Origin: Allochromatium warmingii
GTDB lineage: Bacteria > Pseudomonadota > Gammaproteobacteria > Chromatiales > Chromatiaceae
Length of the DNA stretch: 64,000 bases
Assembly: GCF_900107145.1 (NCBI RefSeq)
Contig: NZ_FNOW01000001.1
Span: 62,001-126,000 of the forward strand
Direction of reading: 5' to 3'
Shown here: positions 42,490 through 51,294 of the stretch, in pieces
Layout of the letters: each line of letters opens with the position of its first letter
Numbering within the stretch: position 1 is the stretch's first letter
The notes under the pieces: model-generated
The model's database searches: none
What the model saw: only the letters and a program-made list of their open reading frames with translations
What the model was told of the DNA's origin: nothing
Position numbers and translations under genes: made by a program

Positions 42490-42527
42490 AAAAGCCACCG
42501 TCCGATTATCAGCGGGCGGTGGCTTTT
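42490..42527. terminator. Bidirectional rho-independent terminator
   Basis: AAAAGCCACCG (42490-42500) pairs perfectly with CGGTGGCTTTT (42517-42527). On the plus strand the stem ends in TTTT after ampD; on the minus strand it is followed by TTTTTTGTG after the small membrane protein gene. It therefore separates two convergent genes. Confidence 0.85.
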
Positions 42528-42585
42528 AACTGACTTCCAGTTCCAGCGTGACTATTAAATAAACATGCTGAACTGCAATCAGCAG

Positions 42586-42783
42586 CTAGGCGCGAGGGGC
42601 ATCGGCTGTATCAGATTGAGCGCGATCCGCACGATCCGGCGGCGTATCAGATGATTGCGCCGCGTCGGTTTTACGGTCATGGATATTACGTCGGGCATTG
42701 GTTGCTTGGCTATAAAACAGCCAACCCACGACACCGCCAACAAGCAGCAATTCTAAAGCCGCTACAGAAGAACCATCAGCCAT
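42586..42783 (-). CDS. Small single-helix membrane protein, unknown
   Basis: A 65-residue protein with one hydrophobic helix (about 7-27, ALELLLVGGVVGWLFY) followed by a charged tail rich in Asp, Arg and Ser. The ATG at 42783 (MADGSSVAALEL) is preferred to a longer start at 42819. A bidirectional terminator lies downstream. It could be a small membrane regulator or subunit; no family is recognised. Located between ampD and the sodium symporter genes, about 130 bases from the latter. Confidence 0.6.
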   Translation of the reverse strand: MADGSSVAALELLLVGGVVGWLFYSQATNARRNIHDRKTDAAQSSDTPPDRADRAQSDTADAPRA

Positions 42784-42911
42784 CGGTAGATACCTCGATA
42801 GAATAAAACACGAATACAATCACGCAGATCCTATTGCGCACAGTATACACACAGCCACCTACTGCTAGAAGCTGGCGGCTGAAAGCAGGTCATTCCCGCT
42901 CACCCCATTCT

Positions 42912-44705
42912 TCACTTCTCACCCACATCACAATACGCGCTGGCGCGTCGCGTTGTAATCCAATGCTGAATTTGTTGTGGCGGCGGTGTCGTGAAATTCG
43001 ACACCAACCATGCGACTGCAATATTTGCTAACGCGCCAATTGCGCCGAAGGCTTCCGGCATCAAACCGAATAACCAATTCGGCCCCATGCCGATTTCAGG
43101 GATGAGAAAAGTGGTATTCGGAATCCAGAATAGCCCTTTATGCTGAAATATATAACCCAGTGTCAGCATCAGGCCGGTTAGCATTCCGGCGATTGCGCCG
43201 TATTGATTGAAGCGCGTTGAAAAAATCCCCAATAACAATGCTGGAAATAGCGTTGCTGCCGCTAAACTCAAAGCGAATGCAACTGTTTCAGCCGCCACTC
43301 CAGGCGGATGTAAACTCAAATAGCCAGCGAATAAAACTGCACCAAGCATCGCCAAGCGACCAGCTAATAGCTCCATTTTTTCTGAGCTATTCGGCGCGAA
43401 AACACCTTTCATTAAATCATGGGCCAATGCTGCGGCAATCGCTAATAATAATCCAGCGGTGGTCGCTAAAGCTGCCGCCAGTGCACCGGCAATCATCAGC
43501 GCCAGCACCCAATCTGGTAAATCAGCGATTTCTGGCATCGCTAATATCAAAACATCGGCATTGAGCACGAGTTCATTACCTTCCCAGCCGAATTCTTGCG
43601 CTTTCACGGCAAATTCGGGATTGCGGTCGTCATAATATTGAATCCGACCATCACCATTATGATCGGTAAAGGTCAGCAGGCCGGTTGCTTCCCAATGCTT
43701 AAACCACTCTGGGCGTTCAGCATAGAGCAAATAACTGTGCTCTTCGGCAATTGGGCCAGTGTGAATGCTATTCAGTAACGCCCAACGCGCCATAGCTCCC
43801 ATTGCCGGTGCGGTTGCATAGAGCAGAACCAGACATACCAGTGTCCAGCCGATTGAATAGCGTACCGCTGCAACAGTTGGTACGGTAAAAAAACGCATAA
43901 GAATATGTGGTAGACCCGCAGTGCCAATCATCAGCGATAAGGTATACACGAACATATTAAAGGTGCTGCCTAAGGTGTGCGTGCTATAGTGTTGAAAGCC
44001 GAGATGCGTCACTACTTGATCGAGTTGATACAGTAAGGATAAGCCGTTGGGATCATTTAATAACGGGCTGGCGAGTGCTAATTGCGGAATTGGCTGGCCG
44101 GTGAGTTGCAGCGCCATAAAAATCGCCGCAACGGTATAGGCAAAAATCAACACGACATATTGCGCAATCTGCGTGTAAGTAATGCCTTTCATGCCGCCAA
44201 ACAGCGCATATATCGCTACTAAACCGACGCCAATCATGACGCTTAATTCATAAGATAGGCCGAAAAAGCCAGCAAATGCGACGCCGATGCCGGTCATCTG
44301 ACCGATTAAATACGTCAGCGAAATCAACAGCAAACAGAGCACCGCGACTACACGCACCGAACGCGCCGCGTACCGCTTGCCAATGAATCCGGGCACGGTG
44401 ACAGCTCCGAATTGACGCAGATAGGGCGCAAGCAACAGCGCCAACAGCACGTAACCGCCCGTCCAGCCCATCAGCAACACCGAGCCGCCATAGCCGTTTA
44501 ATGCCAGCAGACCGGCGAGCGATAAAAACGACGCGGCAGATAAAAATGACGCGGCGGTCGCCATGCCGTTAGCCAGCGGATGCAAACTGCCGTCGGCGAC
44601 GTAAAATTCGCGGATCGAGCCAGCCCGCGCCCAGAATCCCAGACCAATATAGAGCGCGAAGGTCGCGCCAACGATGCCATACGTCCAGAGCGCCTGCGGT
44701 GTCAT
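42912..44705 (-). CDS. Sodium:solute symporter large subunit (VC_2705/ActP-like)
   Basis: A 597-residue SSS-family carrier with about 13 helices. The core motif GTAGLPHILMRFFTVP, the Na+-site helix and a GGMKGITYTQIAQYVVLI stretch match acetate/pyruvate-type symporters. Residues 348-359 form an EF-hand-like loop, DHNGDGRIQYYD, in the extramembrane segment between helices. It follows the small DUF4212 subunit by 16 bases, so the pair is the two-gene VC_2705-type system. The solute is unknown; acetate or another organic acid is likely. Confidence 0.88.
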   Translation of the reverse strand: MTPQALWTYGIVGATFALYIGLGFWARAGSIREFYVADGSLHPLANGMATAASFLSAASFLSLAGLLALNGYGGSVLLMGWTGGYVLLALLLAPYLRQFGAVTVPGFIGKRYAARSVRVVAVLCLLLISLTYLIGQMTGIGVAFAGFFGLSYELSVMIGVGLVAIYALFGGMKGITYTQIAQYVVLIFAYTVAAIFMALQLTGQPIPQLALASPLLNDPNGLSLLYQLDQVVTHLGFQHYSTHTLGSTFNMFVYTLSLMIGTAGLPHILMRFFTVPTVAAVRYSIGWTLVCLVLLYATAPAMGAMARWALLNSIHTGPIAEEHSYLLYAERPEWFKHWEATGLLTFTDHNGDGRIQYYDDRNPEFAVKAQEFGWEGNELVLNADVLILAMPEIADLPDWVLALMIAGALAAALATTAGLLLAIAAALAHDLMKGVFAPNSSEKMELLAGRLAMLGAVLFAGYLSLHPPGVAAETVAFALSLAAATLFPALLLGIFSTRFNQYGAIAGMLTGLMLTLGYIFQHKGLFWIPNTTFLIPEIGMGPNWLFGLMPEAFGAIGALANIAVAWLVSNFTTPPPQQIQHWITTRRASAYCDVGEK

Positions 44706-44721
44706 GGTGTTTAACCTCAGC

Positions 44722-44991
44722 TCAGGCAGCGTCGTCAGCGTCGGTGGCGTGGTACACGCGATCGAGGCGCTGCATCAGTACCGCGTAGACGAACACCAAT
44801 ACCACGAAAACAAAAAGTGACCCCTGTTGTGCGAACCAAAATCCGAGCCGATAGCCACCAAATTCCAGCGCGTTGAGCGGTTCGACCAGCAAAATGCCGC
44901 ACCCGTATGACGCCCCAAAGCCGATGAATAACAGCAGCGTGAGTAGATTTAGATGCGCTCGCCAATAGTCAGCACGTTTTTCTGGCGTCAT
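44722..44991 (-). CDS. DUF4212 small subunit of sodium:solute symporter
   Basis: An 89-residue protein with two transmembrane helices. It opens with the family signature KRADYWRAHLNLLTLLLFIGF and continues with GGYRLGFWFAQQGSLFVFVVLVFVYA. This small subunit is consistently encoded just before VC_2705-type symporters, as here. It is read leftward, divergent from thrC. Confidence 0.9.
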   Translation of the reverse strand: MTPEKRADYWRAHLNLLTLLLFIGFGASYGCGILLVEPLNALEFGGYRLGFWFAQQGSLFVFVVLVFVYAVLMQRLDRVYHATDADDAA

Positions 44992-45151
44992 AGTTATCCC
45001 CGCGTTTGGTTATGATGCGTCGTCTGGATGCGGCCAGCGGTGGTAGCCGCGCCGCATTGTCTGGGTGCGTCTGGCAGGCTGTCAATCTGACCCCGCTCGC
45101 CGCACACATCCAAAGCATCGCGTTGTTCATCCCGAATTTGAGACAGTATTC

Positions 45152-46549
45152 ATGCACTATATCAGTACCCGAGGCGGAATCGCGCCAATTGGTTTTGCAC
45201 AAGCGGTAATGATGGGCCTGGCGACCGATGGCGGTCTGCTGGTACCGACCGCTATTCCAACCGTCGATGCCGAGCGCCTGCGCATGTGGGCCGGCTTGAG
45301 TTTTCCAGAATTGGCGCTGGAAATCACGACGTTATTTATTGGCGATGATATTCCACGCGCCGATTTAAAAGCACTCATCGACCGTTCCTATTCGACCTTT
45401 ACCCATCCCGAAGTCACGCCGCTGGTCACGGCGGGCACAACGCGCATTCTCGAATTATTTCACGGCCCAACCGCCGCTTTTAAAGATATTGCGTTGCAAT
45501 GGCTCGGCAATGTTTTTGAATATCTACTCGAACGCGAAGGCGGGCAATTAAATATCGTCGGGGCGACATCAGGTGATACCGGCTCGGCGGCGATTTATGG
45601 CGTGCGCGGTAAAGCGCGGATTCAGATTTTTATTCTGCATCCCAAAGGGCGGGTCTCACCGATTCAAGAACGGCAAATGACCACCGTTCTTGATGCCAAT
45701 GTGCATAATATCGCGGTGCGCGGTACCTTTGATGATGCGCAAAGCATCGTTAAAACCCTGTTTAATGATCTGCCGTTTAAATCTGCCTATCAACTCGGCG
45801 CGGTTAATTCAATTAACTGGGCGCGGATTTTAGCGCAGACGGTCTATTATTTTTATGCTTGGGGGCGGCTCACGGGTGGCGAGATCAACCAGCGCATCAG
45901 CTTCTCGGTACCGACCGGCAATTTTGGTGATGTCTTTGCCGGTTATATCGCTAAACGCATGGGCCTGCCAATTGAACGGCTGATTATTGCCACTAATCGC
46001 AATGCGATTTTAACGCGCTTTATTCAAACCGGCGTGTATGCCGTCGAGCAGCAGGTACATCAAACACTCAGTCCAGCGATGGATATTCAGCTTGCCTCGA
46101 ATTTTGAACGCTATCTCTATTATTTATATAACGGCGATACCGCGCAGGTTCGTGCCCGCTTAGATGATCTCCAGCGCACCGGTCAACTCAGCGTTTCCGA
46201 CGCGCTGCATCAACAAGCGCAGGCCGATTTTGCGGCCGTCGCGGTGAATGATGCCGAAACGCTCGATCAGATTCGCGCCACCGAACAGGCCAGCGGCTAT
46301 ATTCTTTGTCCACATACTGCTGTTGGTGTGCGAGCAGCGCAGGACTGGCCAGACGCGGTGTGTTTGGCGACGGCGCATCCAGCGAAGTTCGGCGAAGCGG
46401 TGGCCGAAGCGATTGGCCGCGAAGCGCCGCCGCCGCTCGCTTTGCAGGGACTGTTAGATCAAGCCGCTCGTTGCAGCGAACTGGACGCAACCGCAGCGGC
46501 TGTTAAAGCACACATCGAGGCAACATTGTCGGGCGTAGCCAGCGCATGA
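45152..46549 (+). CDS. thrC: ThrC, threonine synthase
   Basis: ThrC is a PLP enzyme converting O-phosphohomoserine to threonine. The 465-residue protein has YISTRGGIAPIGFAQAVMMGLATDGGLL, the PLP lysine in HGPTAAFKDIALQWLGN, and GATSGDTGSAAIYG followed by HPKGRVSPIQERQMTT. The ATG at 45152 (MHYISTRGG) is preferred to the upstream open frame. Its stop overlaps the start of the LeuA-like gene (ATGA), suggesting one amino-acid biosynthesis operon. Confidence 0.95.
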   Translation: MHYISTRGGIAPIGFAQAVMMGLATDGGLLVPTAIPTVDAERLRMWAGLSFPELALEITTLFIGDDIPRADLKALIDRSYSTFTHPEVTPLVTAGTTRILELFHGPTAAFKDIALQWLGNVFEYLLEREGGQLNIVGATSGDTGSAAIYGVRGKARIQIFILHPKGRVSPIQERQMTTVLDANVHNIAVRGTFDDAQSIVKTLFNDLPFKSAYQLGAVNSINWARILAQTVYYFYAWGRLTGGEINQRISFSVPTGNFGDVFAGYIAKRMGLPIERLIIATNRNAILTRFIQTGVYAVEQQVHQTLSPAMDIQLASNFERYLYYLYNGDTAQVRARLDDLQRTGQLSVSDALHQQAQADFAAVAVNDAETLDQIRATEQASGYILCPHTAVGVRAAQDWPDAVCLATAHPAKFGEAVAEAIGREAPPPLALQGLLDQAARCSELDATAAAVKAHIEATLSGVASA

Positions 46550-48117
46550 ACGCCGTCGCTACACACGAAACGTCGCGGCGCGTTCTCATCATGGACACGA
46601 CACTCCGCGACGGCGAGCAAACGCAGGGTGTGTCATTTTCGCCAGACGAAAAACTCAACATCGCCAAAGTGTTACTCGAACAGGTGCGGGTTGACCGCAT
46701 CGAGGTCGCCTCGGCGCGGGTATCGAGCGGCGAAGCGCGAGCAGTGGCGCAGATTATTAACTGGGCCGCTGAACGTGGATTAGCCGAACGGGTCGAGGTC
46801 TTGGGGTTTGTCGATGGCGGCGCAAGCGTTGATTGGATTCACAGCGCGGGCGGTCAAGTGATTAATTTATTGGCTAAAGGCAGTGAAAAACACTGTCACG
46901 GGCAATTAGGTAAAACACTGGATGCGCATGTTGCTGATGTCCGCGCAACCATTCAACACGCACAGGCGCGGGGCTTGCGCGTCAATCTTTATTTAGAAGA
47001 TTGGTCGAATGGCTATCGGGATCATCCCGATTATGTCTATGGGCTGGTTGCGCAATTAAGCGATGTCGGAATTGGACATATCATGCTCCCCGATACGCTG
47101 GGCGTGATGACTCCAGATCGCGTCTTTGCCGCGTTGTCCGATATGGTTGGACGCTTTCCAACCCTACGTTTTGATTTCCACCCGCATAATGATTACGGAT
47201 TAGCCACAGCGAATGTCTTAGCTGCTGTACAGGGTGGTGCGGCAGGTGTGCATTGCACGGTGAATTGTCTCGGCGAACGGGCGGGTAATGCGTCATTAGC
47301 CGAGGTTGCGGTGAATTTACGCGATCAATTTGGCTATGAACTCGGTATTGATGAGACGCATCTAGCGCGGGTGAGTGAATTAGTCGAATCCTTTTCCGGC
47401 AAGCGCATCGCCGATAACACGCCGATTGTTGGCGCGGATGTCTTTACGCAAACCGCCGGAATTCATGCCGACGGTGATAAAAAAGGCAGTCTCTATCACA
47501 GTCGCTTATCACCGGAACGCTTTGCACGGCGGCGCAAATATGCGCTGGGCAAATTAGCGGGCAAGGCATCGCTGGCAAAAAATCTCGAACGGCTCAATAT
47601 TGAGTTATCGGAAGATAATCAGCGCAAAGTCTTAAAGCGTATTGTGGAATTGGGTGATTCCAAAAAAACCATTACGACTGAAGATTTGCCGTTTATCATT
47701 GCCGAGGTGCTGGAAAGCAAAGATTATCATCACGCCGAACTGTTAGCCTGTACCATTACCTCGACTCTCGATCTCGAATCAATGGTCGGCATTAAAATTC
47801 GGCTTGATGAGCAGATCTTCACCGGCAGCGGAATCGGAAATGGCGGTTTTGATGCCTTTACTAATGCGCTTGGGCGGATTCTCAAACGTCAAGGTCTGAC
47901 GCTGCCGTCATTAGTTGATTATGAAATCCGTATTCCGAAAGGCGGGCGCACGGATGCACTCACCGAATGCAGCATTACTTGGCAAACCGAACGCGGTGAG
48001 TTACGCACGCGTGGTGTTCATGCGAATCAGGTATTTGCGGCAATCAGTGCAACCATGCGGATGTTAAATATTCAATTGCATCGGGCGGCGACATCGGGCA
48101 GTGGTGAATTAACTTGA
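46546..48117 (+). CDS. 2-isopropylmalate/(R)-citramalate synthase family enzyme
   Basis: A 523-residue DRE-TIM acyltransferase with the N-terminal metal/catalytic motif MDTTLRDGEQTQGVSF, HPHNDYGLATANVLAAVQGGA, the GERAGNASLAEV region, and a C-terminal alpha-isopropylmalate synthase-type allosteric domain (about 390-523). These enzymes condense acetyl-CoA with 2-ketoisovalerate (LeuA) or pyruvate (CimA). The divergent active-site region does not let me choose; coupling with thrC would fit an isoleucine route through citramalate or threonine. Confidence 0.8.
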   Translation: MNAVATHETSRRVLIMDTTLRDGEQTQGVSFSPDEKLNIAKVLLEQVRVDRIEVASARVSSGEARAVAQIINWAAERGLAERVEVLGFVDGGASVDWIHSAGGQVINLLAKGSEKHCHGQLGKTLDAHVADVRATIQHAQARGLRVNLYLEDWSNGYRDHPDYVYGLVAQLSDVGIGHIMLPDTLGVMTPDRVFAALSDMVGRFPTLRFDFHPHNDYGLATANVLAAVQGGAAGVHCTVNCLGERAGNASLAEVAVNLRDQFGYELGIDETHLARVSELVESFSGKRIADNTPIVGADVFTQTAGIHADGDKKGSLYHSRLSPERFARRRKYALGKLAGKASLAKNLERLNIELSEDNQRKVLKRIVELGDSKKTITTEDLPFIIAEVLESKDYHHAELLACTITSTLDLESMVGIKIRLDEQIFTGSGIGNGGFDAFTNALGRILKRQGLTLPSLVDYEIRIPKGGRTDALTECSITWQTERGELRTRGVHANQVFAAISATMRMLNIQLHRAATSGSGELT

Positions 48118-48135
48118 CACCGGTATGTTAATGCA

Positions 48136-48858
48136 ATGAATACGCTGCTTTCTGGGCCGACATGGATTATTCATTTATTGACCGTCAGTGAATGGGCCAT
48201 CGCGATGGGAATATTCTGGCGCTATGGGCAGGTATTGCAACGCGCTGAACTGCAAATATTCGCGCTCTGTATGGGGCCGCACCTGCTGTCAGGATTACTC
48301 ATTCTCGGCTTTCATTTCAGCGGCGATACTATGCGTAGTTTGCTGGAATTATCGCGGCTGACGAATTGTATCGGGAGCCTGCTATTGCTGGCAGCAACCG
48401 CGACGCTATTACCGGCGCTGCGTGCGTGGCGGCGGTGGATTTGGGCGAGTATGCCACTGGTGCTCATCGCAATTGGGTGGGCGCAGTGGCCTTTATTCGG
48501 CACACACAGCGCCGCCCTATTACAGGCAGCGAATAGCGCCTATCTGCTGTTTTTGCTGATGTTGCTCTGGGTATATCGCGCCGAGCCAGTGCTATTTTCA
48601 CCGCTGACTTTGGGCGGTTTTTGGTTTTTACTGGTATTTGTTGCAGTCACGATTGTGACAACGCGCTTTGCAACAGTCGAATTAGGCTTGCCCAGTTTAG
48701 CGCACGCTGATTGGCTGCATGGGCTGAGTGAAAGTCTGCTTTCAATTGCGAATCTCTGCGTCGCAATAGGGGGATATCGTCGGCTAAAACAGGCGCAGGG
48801 TAATGAATTGGTGCGATCACGCAATGATTGCAGCAATCTCTTCCAGAACCCAGGTTAA
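48136..48858 (+). CDS. Membrane protein with DUF2499 (Ycf49-like) and DUF3593 regions
   Basis: A 240-residue protein with about six or seven helices. The N-terminal part (LSGPTWIIHLLTVSEWAIAMGIFWRYGQ) resembles DUF2499, the Ycf49 family of cyanobacteria and plastids. The C-terminal part (FVAVTIVTTRFATVELG then ADWLHGLSESLLSIANLCVAIGGYR) resembles DUF3593, its frequent partner. A fusion of both in a purple bacterium is unusual to my knowledge. It is 18 bases after the LeuA-like gene. Function unknown. The family calls rest on motif memory. Confidence 0.66.
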   Translation: MNTLLSGPTWIIHLLTVSEWAIAMGIFWRYGQVLQRAELQIFALCMGPHLLSGLLILGFHFSGDTMRSLLELSRLTNCIGSLLLLAATATLLPALRAWRRWIWASMPLVLIAIGWAQWPLFGTHSAALLQAANSAYLLFLLMLLWVYRAEPVLFSPLTLGGFWFLLVFVAVTIVTTRFATVELGLPSLAHADWLHGLSESLLSIANLCVAIGGYRRLKQAQGNELVRSRNDCSNLFQNPG

Positions 48859-49175
48859 TTCAGTGCCTTTGGAGGGAAAAACAGTCACTGCACCGTTTTT
48901 GGCGACATGCTTATGGTGGGGGAAGGTCGCAATATCCGGCCAATGTTCGGCGTTATCCCAGCGCATAATAAGCTGTTGGTCTGATGTTTGCCATTGATAC
49001 GCATATTTCAACATACAGCCGTTAAGAACGATTTGCCGGATATGGGGCGGGGCTGACTGCCATCAACGAAAAGAATCTGCGCTTTCAGTCTGAAATCATC
49101 GCCTTCGCGATCAAAATGCGTGACTGTCCAAGATTAAATAATGCGGCTGTAACGCTCGATTAAATCAAGCAGCAT
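48817..49175 (-). pseudogene. TumE-like toxin (DUF6516) pseudogene
   Basis: Three pieces of one TumE/DUF6516-like protein are seen on the minus strand: MLLDLIERYSRII, then a TAA stop at 49136-49134; SWTVTHFDREGDDFRLKAQI continuing to FVDGS in the same frame; then, after a frameshift near 49060-49075, HIRQIVLNGCMLKYAYQWQ and RWDNAEHWPDIATFPHHKHV to 48817. Joined, they span a full-length toxin. The last piece has an ATG at 49014 and could give a 65-residue fragment. The first ATG (49175) overlaps the upstream antitoxin-like gene, as in paired systems. Its end overlaps the convergent DUF2499 gene by 42 bases. Confidence 0.72.
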
Positions 49176-49449
49176 AGCGGATGGCGTCCAGTTTTTCCCG
49201 CCATCCGAGCAAGGCGCGATGCGCAAACTCCCAATCCATCAAATCATCATCTGCCTCAACATCTTCCTGATGTTTGATTGCTTGAATGCGCTGACGGAAG
49301 GTTTCAAACGATTCGGCATATTTGGCTTCAAACACTGCGCATTCAGCTTCATAGCGGCTGATTCTGGCGAGGGCAAGTAGGGTAACATGCTCTTTGAGTG
49401 CTACGGATTCCTGCTCACCTACTTGCCGTAAAATGTCTGCAACCGTCAT
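49165..49449 (-). CDS. Antitoxin-like partner of the TumE-like pseudogene
   Basis: A 94-residue, largely helical, acidic protein: MTVADILRQVGEQESVALKEH, then FEAKYAESFETFRQRI and DDLMDWEFAHRALLGW. This layout (helical N-terminus, FExKYxxSFExF, WE near the C-terminus) resembles the short ORFs that precede DUF6516 toxin genes. It ends by overlapping the toxin pseudogene start (TATGCTGCTTGA). With the toxin broken it would be an orphan antitoxin. Family identity is inferred from pattern and position. Confidence 0.6.
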   Translation of the reverse strand: MTVADILRQVGEQESVALKEHVTLLALARISRYEAECAVFEAKYAESFETFRQRIQAIKHQEDVEADDDLMDWEFAHRALLGWREKLDAIRYAA

Positions 49450-49486
49450 CGAATCAGCCCCTGCTTAATACGAATGCGCATTCAAA

Positions 49487-50464
49487 TCACGCCACCGATT
49501 GATAATACAAATTCTGCGGATGACGTGCTTCGGCGAAGAACGACCAGCGTTCAATCAATAATCCAGCGAATTGAATGAAAAACGCCGTAATCGGCAGGCT
49601 TGATGAGCCGATCAGATACGACAGGCCAATTAACAGCACCGGCAGCGGAAACACCAGCACGATATAAATCATGCGTAATTGCTTGACCAACACCGGACTG
49701 CGCCCGTGAAAAAATTCGCGGGTATTAAAACTGCCGCCGGTTGCGCCCTGGGCTTTTTGAATGACCGTTGCATGACGCACACCGATTGCTGTTTGAACAG
49801 TGCTTTTATATTTCAAGCGGACATTGCGCCGCAGATGCGCTAACCGCGATGCCAATGCAATGAGCGTCAGAATCACCGCCCACGTACCATAGAAGGTCAC
49901 CAGCGGATTACCGATATAGGCGGAATAGGCCGCAGCCAGCATAAAACCCGATGCGGCACCGAAAAAGAGGAAATTGCTGACCGTGAGCGGGGTATGCCAT
50001 TCCTGTATAAAGCGCACGGCGGCATAAATCATTGCAGTGCAAATAAACAGCGCCAGACTCGCCACCGTTCCCAACACGCCAAGTAATAGCGTTAGATCGA
50101 CTTGCAGCGCTGCGCCGACCTGAAATAGCGGCTGCGTCCAGCCAAACCAGTGCGCGACGCCATAGGCAAATACCAGCGTCATCACCAGCGGCAGAATAAT
50201 CACTTCACGCGATAACCATGACGTGCGCCACATTGCGGCGGCTCGCCAACCGCGCTCCGGTCGCCCGAGATGGAAAAACGATGCGCCCAGTCCGGCGATC
50301 AGCAGCGCCAGCGCAACCAAGCTGCCGATGGCATAAAACTGGTCGGTCTGGGCGGGCAGAAAGCGGGCAATGGCATATAACTGCCCGGTGACCATCGCCA
50401 GATAAAGACCCTGACCGGCACCGATCAGCGTGGTCAGAAAGATGACGGAAAAAGCTGGATGCAT
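49487..50464 (-). CDS. soeC: SoeC, membrane anchor subunit of sulfite dehydrogenase
   Basis: A 325-residue NrfD/DmsC-type membrane protein with about eight helices that anchors the enzyme and passes electrons to the quinone pool. FFHLGRPERGWRAAAMWRTSWLSREV is the DmsC-type signature. It is the third gene after soeA and soeB. In Allochromatium vinosum SoeABC is the main cytoplasmic sulfite oxidase; the same role is inferred here. Another DMSO-reductase-type membrane enzyme is the alternative. Confidence 0.82.
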   Translation of the reverse strand: MHPAFSVIFLTTLIGAGQGLYLAMVTGQLYAIARFLPAQTDQFYAIGSLVALALLIAGLGASFFHLGRPERGWRAAAMWRTSWLSREVIILPLVMTLVFAYGVAHWFGWTQPLFQVGAALQVDLTLLLGVLGTVASLALFICTAMIYAAVRFIQEWHTPLTVSNFLFFGAASGFMLAAAYSAYIGNPLVTFYGTWAVILTLIALASRLAHLRRNVRLKYKSTVQTAIGVRHATVIQKAQGATGGSFNTREFFHGRSPVLVKQLRMIYIVLVFPLPVLLIGLSYLIGSSSLPITAFFIQFAGLLIERWSFFAEARHPQNLYYQSVA

Positions 50465-50487
50465 GGGATTCGATCCTGAAGGGCGGA

Positions 50488-51210
50488 TTACCAGGCCACG
50501 TCGTCGAGGGTTTCCTCGCCGGTGTAATCGGTGAGATCTTCGCGGCGCAAGGGGTTATCAACGCGGGTGAGTTCCTCGGGATCAATGTGCAGCCGCATCT
50601 TTTGACGCGGCAGATAATGATTCGAGGGCTGCGTGCCCCATTCGGGCATAAGCTGATAGCCGCCGCGCTCGCGGATGGCAATGGATACCTCAGAATCGGG
50701 ATCATGCACATCGCCAAACAGTCGCGCACTGGCCGGACAGGCGAGCACGCAGGACGGCTTGCGGTCGCGTTCGGAGAGCTTGGCGTCGGTGATGCGGTCG
50801 ATACAGAGCGTGCATTTTTTCATCACCTGTTGTTGCGCATCGAGTTCGCGGGCGCCATAGGGACAGGCCCACGAACAGTATTTGCAGCCGATGCACTTGT
50901 CATAATCGACCAGCACCACGCCGTTATCCGCCCGCTTGTACGATGCGCCGGTCGGACATACCGGCACACAGGGCGGCTCTTCGCAGTGCAGACAGCTTTT
51001 GGGGAAATGCAGCGTCTCGGTATTCGGGAAGGTGCCAATCTCGAACGTCTGCACACGGTTGAAAAAGGTGCCAGTCGGCGACCCTTCATAGGGGTTTTGA
51101 TCCACCAGCGGGCCAGCCCAGCCGGAGGTATTCCACTCTTTACAAGATGTCACGCAGGCATGACAGCCGACGCAGACGTTGAGATCGATGACGAGGGCGA
51201 GTTGAGTCAT
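50488..51210 (-). CDS. soeB: SoeB, iron-sulfur subunit of sulfite dehydrogenase
   Basis: A 240-residue ferredoxin-like subunit with four cysteine clusters: CVGCHACVTSCKEWN, CLHCEEPPCVPVCPTGAS, CIGCKYCSWACPYGAR and CTLCIDRI with CVLACPASA. It relays electrons from the molybdenum subunit to SoeC. There is no signal peptide, matching a cytoplasmic orientation. The ATG at 51210 (MTQLALVIDLNV) is the family start. It lies between soeA and soeC. Confidence 0.86.
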   Translation of the reverse strand: MTQLALVIDLNVCVGCHACVTSCKEWNTSGWAGPLVDQNPYEGSPTGTFFNRVQTFEIGTFPNTETLHFPKSCLHCEEPPCVPVCPTGASYKRADNGVVLVDYDKCIGCKYCSWACPYGARELDAQQQVMKKCTLCIDRITDAKLSERDRKPSCVLACPASARLFGDVHDPDSEVSIAIRERGGYQLMPEWGTQPSNHYLPRQKMRLHIDPEELTRVDNPLRREDLTDYTGEETLDDVAW

Positions 51211-51212
51211 TA

Positions 51213-51240
51213 GTTCAGCCTCCAGCCGCCAGCCGCCAGC
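51213..51240. repeat. CCAGC-rich short tandem repeat between soeA and soeB
   Basis: The sequence CCTCCAGCCGCCAGCCGCCA continues with further CCAGC units just upstream of the soeB start. It resembles GCTGG-rich tracts near 40.8 and 42.9 kb. Being between soeA and soeB it could form mRNA structure near the soeB ribosome site. Confidence 0.45.
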
Positions 51241-51294
51241 CATCAGCGCCGAGCATGGCGCGTGTGGCTGGGGTTCGGGCCGGTCGTTGAAGGG

